DNA of 32,143 nt, taken from Rubrivivax sp. GTDB lineage: Bacteria; Pseudomonadota; Gammaproteobacteria; Burkholderiales; Burkholderiaceae_C. Location: assembly GCA_016789955.1 (NCBI GenBank), contig JAEUPB010000040.1, forward strand, positions 1-32,143. The letters are read 5' to 3'. The notes beneath the pieces are model-generated. The model worked only from the letters and a program-made list of their open reading frames with translations, did not search any database and had not been told where the DNA came from. The translations under genes were made by a program, and so were the position numbers. Positions 1 through 8,926 of the stretch are shown one piece after another (position 1 is the first letter of the stretch; the number at the start of each line of letters is the position of its first letter).

Positions 1-194
<194 letters not shown>

Positions 195-200
195 TCAGCC

Positions 201-1451
<1,251 letters not shown>

Positions 1452-1483
1452 GTTGTTCTCTAGGTGACTGGGTCGATGTTCGA

Positions 1484-1534
1484 GCGCCCGAGGCGCCCCC
1501 GATCAAGCCGCTTGCGCGGATCCGGCTCCGCCGG
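1484..1534 (-). other. two GC-rich stem-loops in the sucA-sucB spacer
   Basis: Two perfect short hairpins lie in the spacer between sucA and sucB: GCGCC/GGCGC with a 3-base loop (1484-1496), and CCGGC/GCCGG with a 3-base loop (1522-1534). A third hairpin belongs to the repeat beside the sucA stop. There is no T-run, so these are not classical intrinsic terminators. They could stabilise transcript ends or adjust the sucA:sucB ratio. That role is inference from position only. Confidence 0.45.
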
Positions 1535-1546
1535 TCCGCAGCAAGA

Positions 1547-1585
1547 GCCCCCTCGGGGGGCAGCGACCGGGAGGGAGCGTGGGGG
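1547..1585. repeat. dispersed GC-rich intercistronic repeat, copy 1
   Basis: The element starts with a perfect hairpin, GCCCCC-TCG-GGGGGC (1547-1561), followed by AGCGA, a purine-rich middle and a closing GGGGG run. It ends two bases before the sucA stop codon (1588-1590). A second copy with the same architecture abuts the etfB stop codon at 12915-12951. The form resembles short intergenic palindromic repeats I recall in Burkholderiales genomes. The match between the copies is visible by eye; the copy number elsewhere is unknown. Confidence 0.65.
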
Positions 1586-1587
1586 TC

Positions 1588-4446
1588 TCATTTACTCAGG
1601 ACGAAGCCCTTGAGCTTGCCGAACGCCTGGTCGAGCAGCGCCTTCTGCTGTTCGACGTGGAGGTGCGAATAGCCCACGGCGGGCGAGGCCGAGGCGGGCC
1701 GGCCGGCGTAGCCGAGCTTCTGCCCTTCGCTCATGTTCTCGTGGATCTGGTGCTGGATGAAGAACCACGCGCCCTGGTTCTGCGGCTCGTCCTGGCACCA
1801 CACCACTTCGGTGGCGTTCGGGAAGCGCCGCATCTCGGCCGCGAAGGCCTTGTGCGGGAACGGGTAGAGCTGCTCGACACGCACGACGGCCACGTCCCAG
1901 GCCTTCTTCTCGTCGCGCTTCCTGATCAGGTCGTACGCCACCTTGCCCGAGCAGGCGATGACGCGCTTGACCTTCTCGCCTTCCACCTCGGTCCGGTTCG
2001 GCCCGATGACTGTGCGGAACTCGCCCTTGGTGAACTCCACCAGCGGCGAGGTGGCGTCCTTGGCGCGCAGCAGGCTCTTGGGCGTCAGGATGATCAACGG
2101 CTTCCTGAACTGCCGCACCATCTGCCGCCGCAACAGATGGAAGATCTGGCTCGCCGAGGTGGGCTGCACGATCTGCATGTTGTTGTCGGCGGCCAGCTGC
2201 ATGAAGCGCTCCAGGCGCGCCGAGCTGTGCTCGGGGCCCTGCCCTTCGTAGCCGTGCGGCAGCATGAGCGTGAGGCCGTTGACGCGGCCCCACTTCACCT
2301 CGCCCGACGCGATGAACTGGTCGATGACCACCTGCGCGCCGTTGACGAAGTCGCCGAACTGCGCTTCCCAGATCGTGAGCGTATTCGGCTCGGCGCTGGC
2401 GTAGCCGTACTCGAAGCCGAGCACCGCTTCCTCCGACAGCAGCGAGTCGATCACGACGAACGGCGCCTGGCCCTCGTGCACGTGCGACAGCGGCACGTAG
2501 GTGCCCTCGTCCCACTTCTCGCGGTTCTGGTCGTGCAGCACGGCGTGGCGGTGCGTGAAGGTGCCGCGGCCACAGTCCTCGCCCGACAGGCGCACGCCGT
2601 AGCCGCTGGCCACCAGCGACGCGTAGGCCAGCGTCTCGCCCATGCCCCAGTCGACATTGATCTCGCCGCGGCCCATCGCGGCGCGGTCGGCGATGACCTT
2701 CTCCACCAGCGGATGCAGCTTGAAGGTCGACGGGATCGTCGTCAACCGCTCCGACAGTCGCTTGATCTCGGCCGTGGGCAGCGCGGTGTCGGCCGCGTCG
2801 GTCCACTTCTTGCCGAGGTACGGCGCCCAGTCGACCGCGTACTTGCTCTTGAAGTTCGTCAGCACCGGGTCCACCGTGTGGCGGCCGGCGTCCATCGCCG
2901 AACGGAAGTCCTTGACCATCTGGTCGGGCCCGTCGGCGGGCAGCACGCCCTGGGCCGCCAGCTTGTCGCCGTACAGCTTGCGGGTGCCGGGGTGCTTGGC
3001 GATCACCTTGTACATCAGCGGCTGCGTCAGGCTCGGCGTGTCCTGCTCGTTGTGGCCGAGCTTGCGGAAGCAGATGATGTCGACCACCACGTCCTTGCAG
3101 AACTGCGCGCGATAGTCCATCGCCAGCTGCGTGCACAGCACCACCGCCTCGGGGTCATCGCCGTTCACGTGCAGCACCGGCGCCTCGATCATCTTCACGA
3201 CATCGGAGCAGTACAGCGTGGAGCGGGAGTCGCGCGGATCGCTGGTGGTGAAGCCGATCTGGTTGTTCACCACCAGGTGCACGGTGCCGCCGGTGTAGTA
3301 GCCGCGCGTCTGCGCCAGCGCCAGCGTCTCCATCACGACGCCCTGGCCGGCGAACGCGGCGTCGCCGTGCACCAGCACCGGCAGCACCTGCGCGCCGGTC
3401 CTGTCGCCGCGGCGGTCCATGCGCGCCTTCACCGAGCCCTCGACCACCGGATTGACGATCTCCAGGTGCGACGGGTTGAACGCCAGGCTCAGGTGCACCG
3501 GCCCGCCGGGCGTGGTGACGTCGCTGGAGAAGCCCTGGTGGTACTTCACGTCGCCGGCCGGCAGCTCTTCCTTGGCGGTGTGGTCGAACTCGGCGAACAG
3601 GTCCTTGGGCATCTTGCCCAGGATGTTGACGAGCACGTTCAGCCGCCCGCGGTGGGCCATGCCGATCACGATCTCCTGCACGCCCTTCTCGCCGGCGCGC
3701 TGGATCAGTTCGTCCAGCGACGGGATGAACGACTCGCCGCCTTCCAGCGAGAAGCGCTTCTGCCCGACGTACTTGGTGTGCAGGTAGCGCTCCAGCCCCT
3801 CGGAGGCGGTGAGGCGGTCGAGGATGTGGCGCTTTTCGTCGGCCGTGAAACTCGGCTTGCTGCGGATCGACTCCAGCCGCTCCTGCCACCAGCGCTTCTC
3901 GGTGGGGTCGGTGCAGTGCATGAACTCGGTGCCGATGGTGCCGCAGTAGGTCTCTCGCAACGCCTGCAGGATCTCCCGCAGCGTCATGTTCTCGGCCTTC
4001 GAGAAGTACGTGTTGGCGGCCGAGAACGTGATGTCCATGTCGGACTCGGTCAGGTCGTAGAACGCCGGCTCGAGTTCGGGGATCTTGGGGCGCTCGGTGC
4101 GCTTGAGCGGATCGAGATCGGCCCAGCGGCTGCCGAGGAAGCGGTAGGCGGCGATCAGGCTCTGGACGTGCACCTGCTTGCGTGCCACCGCGAGGTCGGC
4201 CTCGCTGGCCTTCAGTGCGAAGGCGTTGGCCTTGGCGCGCTGCGCGAAGCTTTCGACCACCGGGGCATGCGCGACGTCGCGGTTGTCGGTGCCGTCGACC
4301 GCGGGAACGTGCTGGAGCTTGTCGAAGTACGCGCGCCAGTTGTCGGGCACGCTGCCGGGATTATCGAGGTAGGCCTCGTACAACTCTTCCACGTACGGGG
4401 CGTTGCCCCCGAACAGGTACGAGTTCGACCTGTACTGCTGCATCAT
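1588..4446 (-). CDS. sucA: 2-oxoglutarate dehydrogenase E1 component
   Basis: A 952-residue thiamine-diphosphate-dependent E1 that decarboxylates 2-oxoglutarate and succinylates the lipoyl arm of SucB. The N-terminal segment (MMQQYRSNSYLFGGNAPYVEELYEAY) is the SucB-binding tail typical of OdhA/SucA. Further in, HRGRLNVL carries the conserved His, and VNNQIGFTTS and HVNGDDPEAV form the thiamine-diphosphate/magnesium region. The C-terminal half is transketolase-like (EFGYA, QFGDF) and the protein ends near GFVLSK. The frame stays open another 117 bases upstream, but I start at 4446. There GAGGTGA stands 7 bases before an ATG-ATG pair, the protein start matches the family, and the upstream extension is unrelated low-complexity sequence. 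The stop codon abuts repeat copy 1. Confidence 0.97.
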   Translation of the reverse strand: MMQQYRSNSYLFGGNAPYVEELYEAYLDNPGSVPDNWRAYFDKLQHVPAVDGTDNRDVAHAPVVESFAQRAKANAFALKASEADLAVARKQVHVQSLIAAYRFLGSRWADLDPLKRTERPKIPELEPAFYDLTESDMDITFSAANTYFSKAENMTLREILQALRETYCGTIGTEFMHCTDPTEKRWWQERLESIRSKPSFTADEKRHILDRLTASEGLERYLHTKYVGQKRFSLEGGESFIPSLDELIQRAGEKGVQEIVIGMAHRGRLNVLVNILGKMPKDLFAEFDHTAKEELPAGDVKYHQGFSSDVTTPGGPVHLSLAFNPSHLEIVNPVVEGSVKARMDRRGDRTGAQVLPVLVHGDAAFAGQGVVMETLALAQTRGYYTGGTVHLVVNNQIGFTTSDPRDSRSTLYCSDVVKMIEAPVLHVNGDDPEAVVLCTQLAMDYRAQFCKDVVVDIICFRKLGHNEQDTPSLTQPLMYKVIAKHPGTRKLYGDKLAAQGVLPADGPDQMVKDFRSAMDAGRHTVDPVLTNFKSKYAVDWAPYLGKKWTDAADTALPTAEIKRLSERLTTIPSTFKLHPLVEKVIADRAAMGRGEINVDWGMGETLAYASLVASGYGVRLSGEDCGRGTFTHRHAVLHDQNREKWDEGTYVPLSHVHEGQAPFVVIDSLLSEEAVLGFEYGYASAEPNTLTIWEAQFGDFVNGAQVVIDQFIASGEVKWGRVNGLTLMLPHGYEGQGPEHSSARLERFMQLAADNNMQIVQPTSASQIFHLLRRQMVRQFRKPLIILTPKSLLRAKDATSPLVEFTKGEFRTVIGPNRTEVEGEKVKRVIACSGKVAYDLIRKRDEKKAWDVAVVRVEQLYPFPHKAFAAEMRRFPNATEVVWCQDEPQNQGAWFFIQHQIHENMSEGQKLGYAGRPASASPAVGYSHLHVEQQKALLDQAFGKLKGFVLSK

Positions 4447-4464
4447 CTTTCGCTCACCTCGCGC

Positions 4465-4499
4465 CCCGGTTTCCGGGATCTCGGATGGGTTGATCAACC
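4465..4499 (-). promoter_or_regulatory. sucA leader: hairpin plus 12-bp palindrome
   Basis: Just upstream of the sucA ribosome site lies CCCGG-TTT-CCGGG (4465-4477). About 42 bases before the start codon is a perfect 12-bp palindrome, GGTTGATCAACC (4488-4499). The palindrome could be a binding site for a regulator of this operon, and the hairpin could affect initiation. No convincing -35/-10 pair was found; TAGAGT on the minus strand around 4604-4609 is a weak -10 candidate. Confidence 0.35.
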
Positions 4500-4713
4500 T
4501 TCCGCGGCCCCGGCTGCACCGGTTGGCGGATTGCGTACCCGCCTTGCTGCTGGCGAGCAACAAGGGGACGGGAAGGACCCGATGACTCTCTTGACCCGGT
4601 CACTCTAGCACCAACACCTTGCGCGAACCCAACACGGAGCTGACGAACAACAGGCCTCGAACGGCGCAGTTTCATGGATCCCGCCGAGGCGAAGCGGGCC
4701 ACGCTGCGCGCGC

Positions 4714-5004
4714 ATGGAGACCACGGTCGTCTGGCTGCAACCCGCAGCACCCCGCAAGCCGGCCGAGGGCGCGCCGTGCAACGGCTGCGGCCTGTGCTGC
4801 GCGGCGGAACCGTGTCCGCTGGGCATCCTGCTGACGCGCCGGCTGCGCGGACGCTGCGCCGCCTTGACCTGGGACGAGGCAGCGATGCGCTACCACTGCG
4901 GCGCGGTGACCCGATCGCCGGCGCCCTTGCGGCGCCTGGTGCTGCGCTGGATCGGGGCGGCGCAGGGATGCGACAGCAGCCTCGCCGCCGACGGACCCGA
5001 CTGA
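4714..5004 (+). CDS. small cysteine-cluster protein, YkgJ-like
   Basis: A 96-residue protein whose clear feature is a cysteine cluster, CNGCGLCCAAEPCPLG, at about residues 22-37. A further Cys at about 48 and single Cys residues at about 61 and 86 follow. This matches the YkgJ/UPF0153-type family of putative iron- or zinc-chelating cysteine-cluster proteins, whose biochemical role is poorly defined. The remainder is Arg/Leu-rich and looks amphipathic. The ATG lacks a good Shine-Dalgarno sequence, so the start is uncertain. It runs divergently from sucA and the next gene on the strand is an ABC-binding protein 103 bases away. Composition matches its neighbours. Confidence 0.7.
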   Translation: METTVVWLQPAAPRKPAEGAPCNGCGLCCAAEPCPLGILLTRRLRGRCAALTWDEAAMRYHCGAVTRSPAPLRRLVLRWIGAAQGCDSSLAADGPD

Positions 5005-5052
5005 CGGCACGGGCAGGGGCTGCACCTCCCCGGACTTCCCCCGGGGAACCCC

Positions 5053-5066
5053 GCCCCGCGTGGGGC
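5053..5066 (+). terminator. hairpin after the cysteine-cluster gene
   Basis: GCCCC-GCGT-GGGGC forms a perfect 5-bp stem, preceded by a second possible pairing of CCCC with GGGG around 5029-5045. It lies 49 bases after the stop of the cysteine-cluster gene and 42 bases before the next start. No T-run follows, so termination is only possible; it could equally be a leader hairpin of the downstream gene. Confidence 0.35.
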
Positions 5067-5107
5067 ATAGCATGCGAGGTTTCGACTCCCCACAAGAGGA
5101 ATCCCGC

Positions 5108-6679
5108 ATGAAGCTCCACGCCCTCGTGCTCGCCGTTGCCGCCGCCTGCGCCATGGCCCCGGCTGTGCACGCCCAGACGCTGCGCTGGGCCGCGCAGAAC
5201 GACATCCTGACGCTGGACCCGCATTCGCAGAACCACGCGACGACCAATGCGATCCTGATGCACGCCTACGAGGGCCTGACGCGCTACAACGAGAAGTACG
5301 AGATCGAGCCGGCGCTGGCCACCAAGTGGAGCTTCACCAGCCCGACGCAGGTGCGCTTCGAACTGCGCAAGGGCGTGAAGTTCAGCGACGGCACGCCGTT
5401 CACCGCCGACGACGTGATCTTCTCGTTCAACCGCATCCGCCAGCCGCAGGGCACGATGCAGATCTACGTGACGGGCATCAGCGAGATCAGGAAGATCGAC
5501 GACCACACGATCGACGTGATCCTGTCGGCGCCCAACCCGATCCTGCTGCGCAACATCGTCGACTTCCGCATCATGAGCAAGGTGTGGGCGGAGAAGAACC
5601 GTACCACCAACGTGCAGGACTACAAGAACAAGGAAGAGAACTACGCCAGCCGCAACGTGATGGGCACGGGCCCGTACCGCATCCTCAGCTGGCAGCCCGA
5701 GCAGCGCATCATGATGGCCCGCAACGATGTGTCCTGGGACAAGCCCAAGGGCAACGTGACGCAGGTCGTCTACACGCCGATCAAGGCCGAGGCCACGCGC
5801 GTGGCGGCGCTGCTGTCGGGTGACGTGGACATGCTCACCGACGTGCCCACGCAGGACATCGACCGGCTGCGCTCCGACAAGAAGCTCAAGGTCGTCGACG
5901 GCCCCGAGGTGCGCACGATCTACTTCGCCCCCGACATCGGCAGCAACGAGCTGAAGTACAGCAACGTCAAGGGCAAGAACCCGTTCAAGGACAAGCGCGT
6001 GCGCGAGGCGCTGTCGATCGCCATCGACCGCGAGGCGATCAAGCGCAACATCATGCGCGGCCTGTCGGTGCCGGCCAGCCTGATGGTGGCGCCGGGCGTC
6101 AACGGCCACGACAAGGCGCTGGACACGCCGCCGAAGGTGGACGTGGCGCGGGCCAAGAAGCTGCTGGCCGACGCCGGCTACCCCGACGGCTTCGAGTTCC
6201 GCATGAACTGCCCGAACAACCGCTACGTCAACGACGAGAAGATCTGCCAGGCCGTCATCGCGATGTGGGCCAGGATCGGCGTGAAGAGCCAGCTCGCCTC
6301 GGAGAACATGGCCACCTTCATCCAGAAGGTGCAGAACTTCGACACCAGCCTGTACCTGCTCGGCTGGGGCGTGGCCACCTACGACGCGCAGTACACGCTG
6401 CAGTCGCTGATCCGCACCCGCACCAGCGGCGCCGACGGCAACTTCAACTTCTCGAAGATCAATGACCCCACGGTCGACAAGCTGGTCGACGCGATGAAGA
6501 CCGAGACCGACGTCGCCAAGCGCAACGCGATGATCCGCGACGCGCTGGTGCGTACGCGCGACGAGGTGCTGGCCATCCCCATCCACCACCAGATTCGCCC
6601 GTGGGTGATGAAGGCCGGCGTGACGACGGTGCACCGGTCGGACGACCGGCCCGAAGCCCGGTTCACGACGGTGAAGTGA
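5108..6679 (+). CDS. ABC transporter substrate-binding protein, peptide/nickel family 5
   Basis: A 523-residue periplasmic solute-binding protein of the SBP_bac_5 family (DppA/OppA/NikA type). Residues 1-22 form a signal peptide (MKLHALVLAVAAACAMAPAVHA, written here only as a cleavage after AHA, before Gln). Family motifs include LTRYNEKYEIEPALATKW near residue 58, RFELRKGVKFSDGTPFTADDV near 83, and KRVREALSIAIDREAI near 300. The start is the ATG at 5108, preceded by AGAGGA; a 16-residue extension upstream would bury the signal peptide. No permease or ATPase genes flank it, so its transporter partner must be elsewhere or it acts as an orphan receptor. Its stop codon directly abuts the stop of the convergent amidohydrolase gene. 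Confidence 0.93.
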   Translation: MKLHALVLAVAAACAMAPAVHAQTLRWAAQNDILTLDPHSQNHATTNAILMHAYEGLTRYNEKYEIEPALATKWSFTSPTQVRFELRKGVKFSDGTPFTADDVIFSFNRIRQPQGTMQIYVTGISEIRKIDDHTIDVILSAPNPILLRNIVDFRIMSKVWAEKNRTTNVQDYKNKEENYASRNVMGTGPYRILSWQPEQRIMMARNDVSWDKPKGNVTQVVYTPIKAEATRVAALLSGDVDMLTDVPTQDIDRLRSDKKLKVVDGPEVRTIYFAPDIGSNELKYSNVKGKNPFKDKRVREALSIAIDREAIKRNIMRGLSVPASLMVAPGVNGHDKALDTPPKVDVARAKKLLADAGYPDGFEFRMNCPNNRYVNDEKICQAVIAMWARIGVKSQLASENMATFIQKVQNFDTSLYLLGWGVATYDAQYTLQSLIRTRTSGADGNFNFSKINDPTVDKLVDAMKTETDVAKRNAMIRDALVRTRDEVLAIPIHHQIRPWVMKAGVTTVHRSDDRPEARFTTVK

Positions 6680-7933
6680 TCAGGAGGAGGCTGCGGCCTC
6701 CTTCACCACCCGCCCGCCTTGCATCAGCAGCCGGATCCCTCGATCCGGCTGCACCAGCATCTCCAGACTCGCGAGCGGATCGCCCTCGACGACGAGCAGG
6801 TCGGCCCATGCTCCCGGGACGACCTGCCCGACATGCCGTTCCTGCCGCATCAGCCGCGCCGCGGTGATGGTGGCGCTCTGCAGCAGTTCCACCGGCGGCA
6901 CGGCCGGCGCGCGGAGCGTGAACTCGGTGCTCTGGCGCGCGTGCATGTGGCCCAGCAGGTCGGTGCCGAAGACGATGGGCACGCCTTCGTCGCGCGCCAG
7001 CTTCACGGCGTTGAGCCCCTGCGACTGCACGTTCGCGAGCTTCTCCAGCATCTCGGCCGACCAGCCCAGCCGCGCGCCTTCCTCGGCCAGCGCCGCGTAG
7101 GTGGCCAGCGTCGGCACGAAGTAGGTGCCGTGCTTCTTCATCTGCCGCGCGGTGGCGGCGTCGATGAGGTTGCCGTGCTCGATCGAGCGCACGCCGGCCT
7201 GCACGGCTCGCGTGACGGCGCGCGGCGAGTAGGCATGCGCGAAGGCGTAGAGGTTCGCCGCCTCGGCCTCTTCCACCGCCGCGCGCAGCTCCTCCATCGA
7301 GTACTGCGTACCGTCGATCGGGTCGGTGGGGCTGGAGACGCCGCCGCCGGCCATGATCTTGATCTGGTTGGCGCCGCTGCGCACCTGCTCGCGCACGGCG
7401 CGGCGCACCTCGCCGACGCCGTCGGCGATCGCGCCCACGAGGCCGAGCCCGCCGCACGAGCAGAAGAACTCGCGGCTCTTGGCCCCGCGCGGGCGCTGGT
7501 CGGCGTGGCCGCCGGTCTGCGAGATCGGCGCCACGGCGATGCGCAGCCGCGGCCCTTCGAAGAGGCCGCGGGCCTGCGCGTCCTGCAGTCCGGCGTCGGC
7601 ACCCGCCGCGTCGCGCACGGTGGTGAAGCCGCGGTGCAGCATCTCGCGCATCACCACGCTGCTCTCGGCGGTGGTGAGCGACGCCGGCTGCAACGCCAGC
7701 GCCATGAAGTCGTGGCTGGTGGCCGAGACGTGCACGTGGGCGTCGATCAGCCCCGGCAGCACGGCGCGGCCGCCGGCATCGATGACGCGCGCCGCGTCGT
7801 CGACGGCGATGGGCTCCTGCGTCACCGCGGCGATGCGCTCGCCCTCGATGACGATCGTCGTGCCCGGCCGCATCGTGCCGGCGACGCTGTCGAAGAGGCG
7901 GGCGTTGCGGATGACCTGGCGCGTGGCAGCCAT
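6680..7933 (-). CDS. metal-dependent amidohydrolase (imidazolonepropionase/Xaa-Pro dipeptidase-like)
   Basis: A 417-residue amidohydrolase of the COG1228-like group. The metal-site series is complete: HVH at residues 66-68 (GLIDAHVHVS), a candidate carboxylated Lys at about 192 (NQIKIMAGGG), His at about 233 (FAHAYS), His at about 253 (SIEHGN) and Asp at about 325 (FGTDLLG). A small beta-sandwich domain is formed by the N- and C-termini. Related enzymes hydrolyse amide bonds in dipeptides or cyclic ureides; the substrate here is not evident. I start at 7933, where GAGG precedes the ATG, rather than at an upstream Met that would overlap the preceding gene. It is the last gene of a probable three-gene operon, 10 bases after the nitronate-monooxygenase-like gene. 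Confidence 0.9.
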   Translation of the reverse strand: MAATRQVIRNARLFDSVAGTMRPGTTIVIEGERIAAVTQEPIAVDDAARVIDAGGRAVLPGLIDAHVHVSATSHDFMALALQPASLTTAESSVVMREMLHRGFTTVRDAAGADAGLQDAQARGLFEGPRLRIAVAPISQTGGHADQRPRGAKSREFFCSCGGLGLVGAIADGVGEVRRAVREQVRSGANQIKIMAGGGVSSPTDPIDGTQYSMEELRAAVEEAEAANLYAFAHAYSPRAVTRAVQAGVRSIEHGNLIDAATARQMKKHGTYFVPTLATYAALAEEGARLGWSAEMLEKLANVQSQGLNAVKLARDEGVPIVFGTDLLGHMHARQSTEFTLRAPAVPPVELLQSATITAARLMRQERHVGQVVPGAWADLLVVEGDPLASLEMLVQPDRGIRLLMQGGRVVKEAAASS

Positions 7934-7943
7934 GCGGCGCCCC

Positions 7944-8924
7944 TCAAGCAGGCATGCCGGCGTGCAATCGCGCCTGCACGCGCGCATCGGCCGCGCGCAT
8001 CTCGCGCTCGAGGCGCGCGACGAAGTCGTGAGTCGGCACCACCGCCTTCACCGCAGAGATGCCCTGGCCGCAGCCCCAGATGTCCTTCCAGGCCTTCTTG
8101 GCACCCTCTCCACCGCCGAAGTTCATCTTGCTCGGGTCGCTCTCGGGCAGGTTGTCGGGGTCCATGCCGGCGTTGCGGATCGAGGGCTTCAGGTAGTTGC
8201 CGTGCACGCCGGTGAACAGGCTCGAGTACACGATGTCGTCGCTGGTGGAGTCGACGATGCACTGCTTGTAGGCGTCGGACGCGCGTGCCTCGTTGGTGGC
8301 GATGAAGGCCGAGCCGATGTACGCGAAGTCGGCGCCCGCGGCCAGCGCCGCCAGCACGGCGCCACCGTTTCCGATCGCGCCCGAGAGCGCCACCGGCCCG
8401 TCGAACCACTCGCGCACCTCCTGCAGCAAGGCGAACGGGCTCTTCACGCCGGCATGCCCGCCAGCGCCCGCGGCCACGAGGATCAGGCCGTCGGCGCCCT
8501 TCTCCACCGCCTTGTGCGCGTAGGCGTTGTTGATGACGTCGTGCAGCACCACGCCGCCCCAGCCGTGCACGGCCTCGTTGATGTCCACGCGCGCGCCCAG
8601 CGACGTGATGACCACCGGCACCTTGTAGCGCGCGCAGACCTCCATGTCGTGCTCGAGGCGGTCGTTGGTCTTGTGCACGATCTGGTTGATCGCGTACGGC
8701 GCGGCGGGGCGGTCGGGGTGCGCGCGGTTCCATGCGGCCAGGCCCTCGGTGATCTCGGCCAGCCACTCGTCGAGCTGCGACGCCGGGCGCGCGTTCAGCG
8801 CCGGCATCGAGCCGATCACGCCGGCCGTGCATTGCGCGATGACGAGCTTGGGGTTGCTGACGATGAACAGCGGCGCGCCGATGATGGGCAGGCGCGCGCG
8901 TTGCAGGGCGAGAGGCAGGGGCAT
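7944..8924 (-). CDS. nitronate monooxygenase/2-nitropropane dioxygenase family flavoprotein
   Basis: A 326-residue FMN-binding TIM-barrel protein of the NMO/2-nitropropane dioxygenase-like family. Visible motifs are PIIGAPLF near residue 13, the phosphate and catalytic-His loop AGAGGHAG (His at about 157), and the glycine-rich FMN segments SGAIGNGG (about 181) and YIGSAFIAT (about 202). Relatives oxidise alkyl nitronates, but the family also contains enoyl-reductase-like members, so the substrate is open. It follows the acyl-CoA dehydrogenase gene by two bases, which strongly suggests co-transcription and translational coupling. It precedes the amidohydrolase by 10 bases. The ATG at 8924 gives the expected family start; upstream sequence in the same frame is unrelated to the family. 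Confidence 0.9.
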   Translation of the reverse strand: MPLPLALQRARLPIIGAPLFIVSNPKLVIAQCTAGVIGSMPALNARPASQLDEWLAEITEGLAAWNRAHPDRPAAPYAINQIVHKTNDRLEHDMEVCARYKVPVVITSLGARVDINEAVHGWGGVVLHDVINNAYAHKAVEKGADGLILVAAGAGGHAGVKSPFALLQEVREWFDGPVALSGAIGNGGAVLAALAAGADFAYIGSAFIATNEARASDAYKQCIVDSTSDDIVYSSLFTGVHGNYLKPSIRNAGMDPDNLPESDPSKMNFGGGEGAKKAWKDIWGCGQGISAVKAVVPTHDFVARLEREMRAADARVQARLHAGMPA

Positions 8925-8926
8925 GG

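Noticed and set aside
4447-4563. An N-terminal extension of SucA
   Set aside because: It is open by chance; the family start and a good ribosome site lie at 4446.
4591-4602. TTGACC with TGACCCGGTCA as a promoter or operator for the cysteine-cluster gene
   Set aside because: No -10 at the proper distance; the 5-1-5 symmetry is too short to call alone.
1579-4608. A 1009-codon open frame on the plus strand opposite sucA
   Set aside because: It is a shadow of GC-rich sucA codons: Arg/His/Val/Leu-rich, no domain motifs, and sucA is unambiguous.
7934-7987. An earlier start for the amidohydrolase
   Set aside because: It would overlap the preceding gene, and the added residues do not resemble the family.
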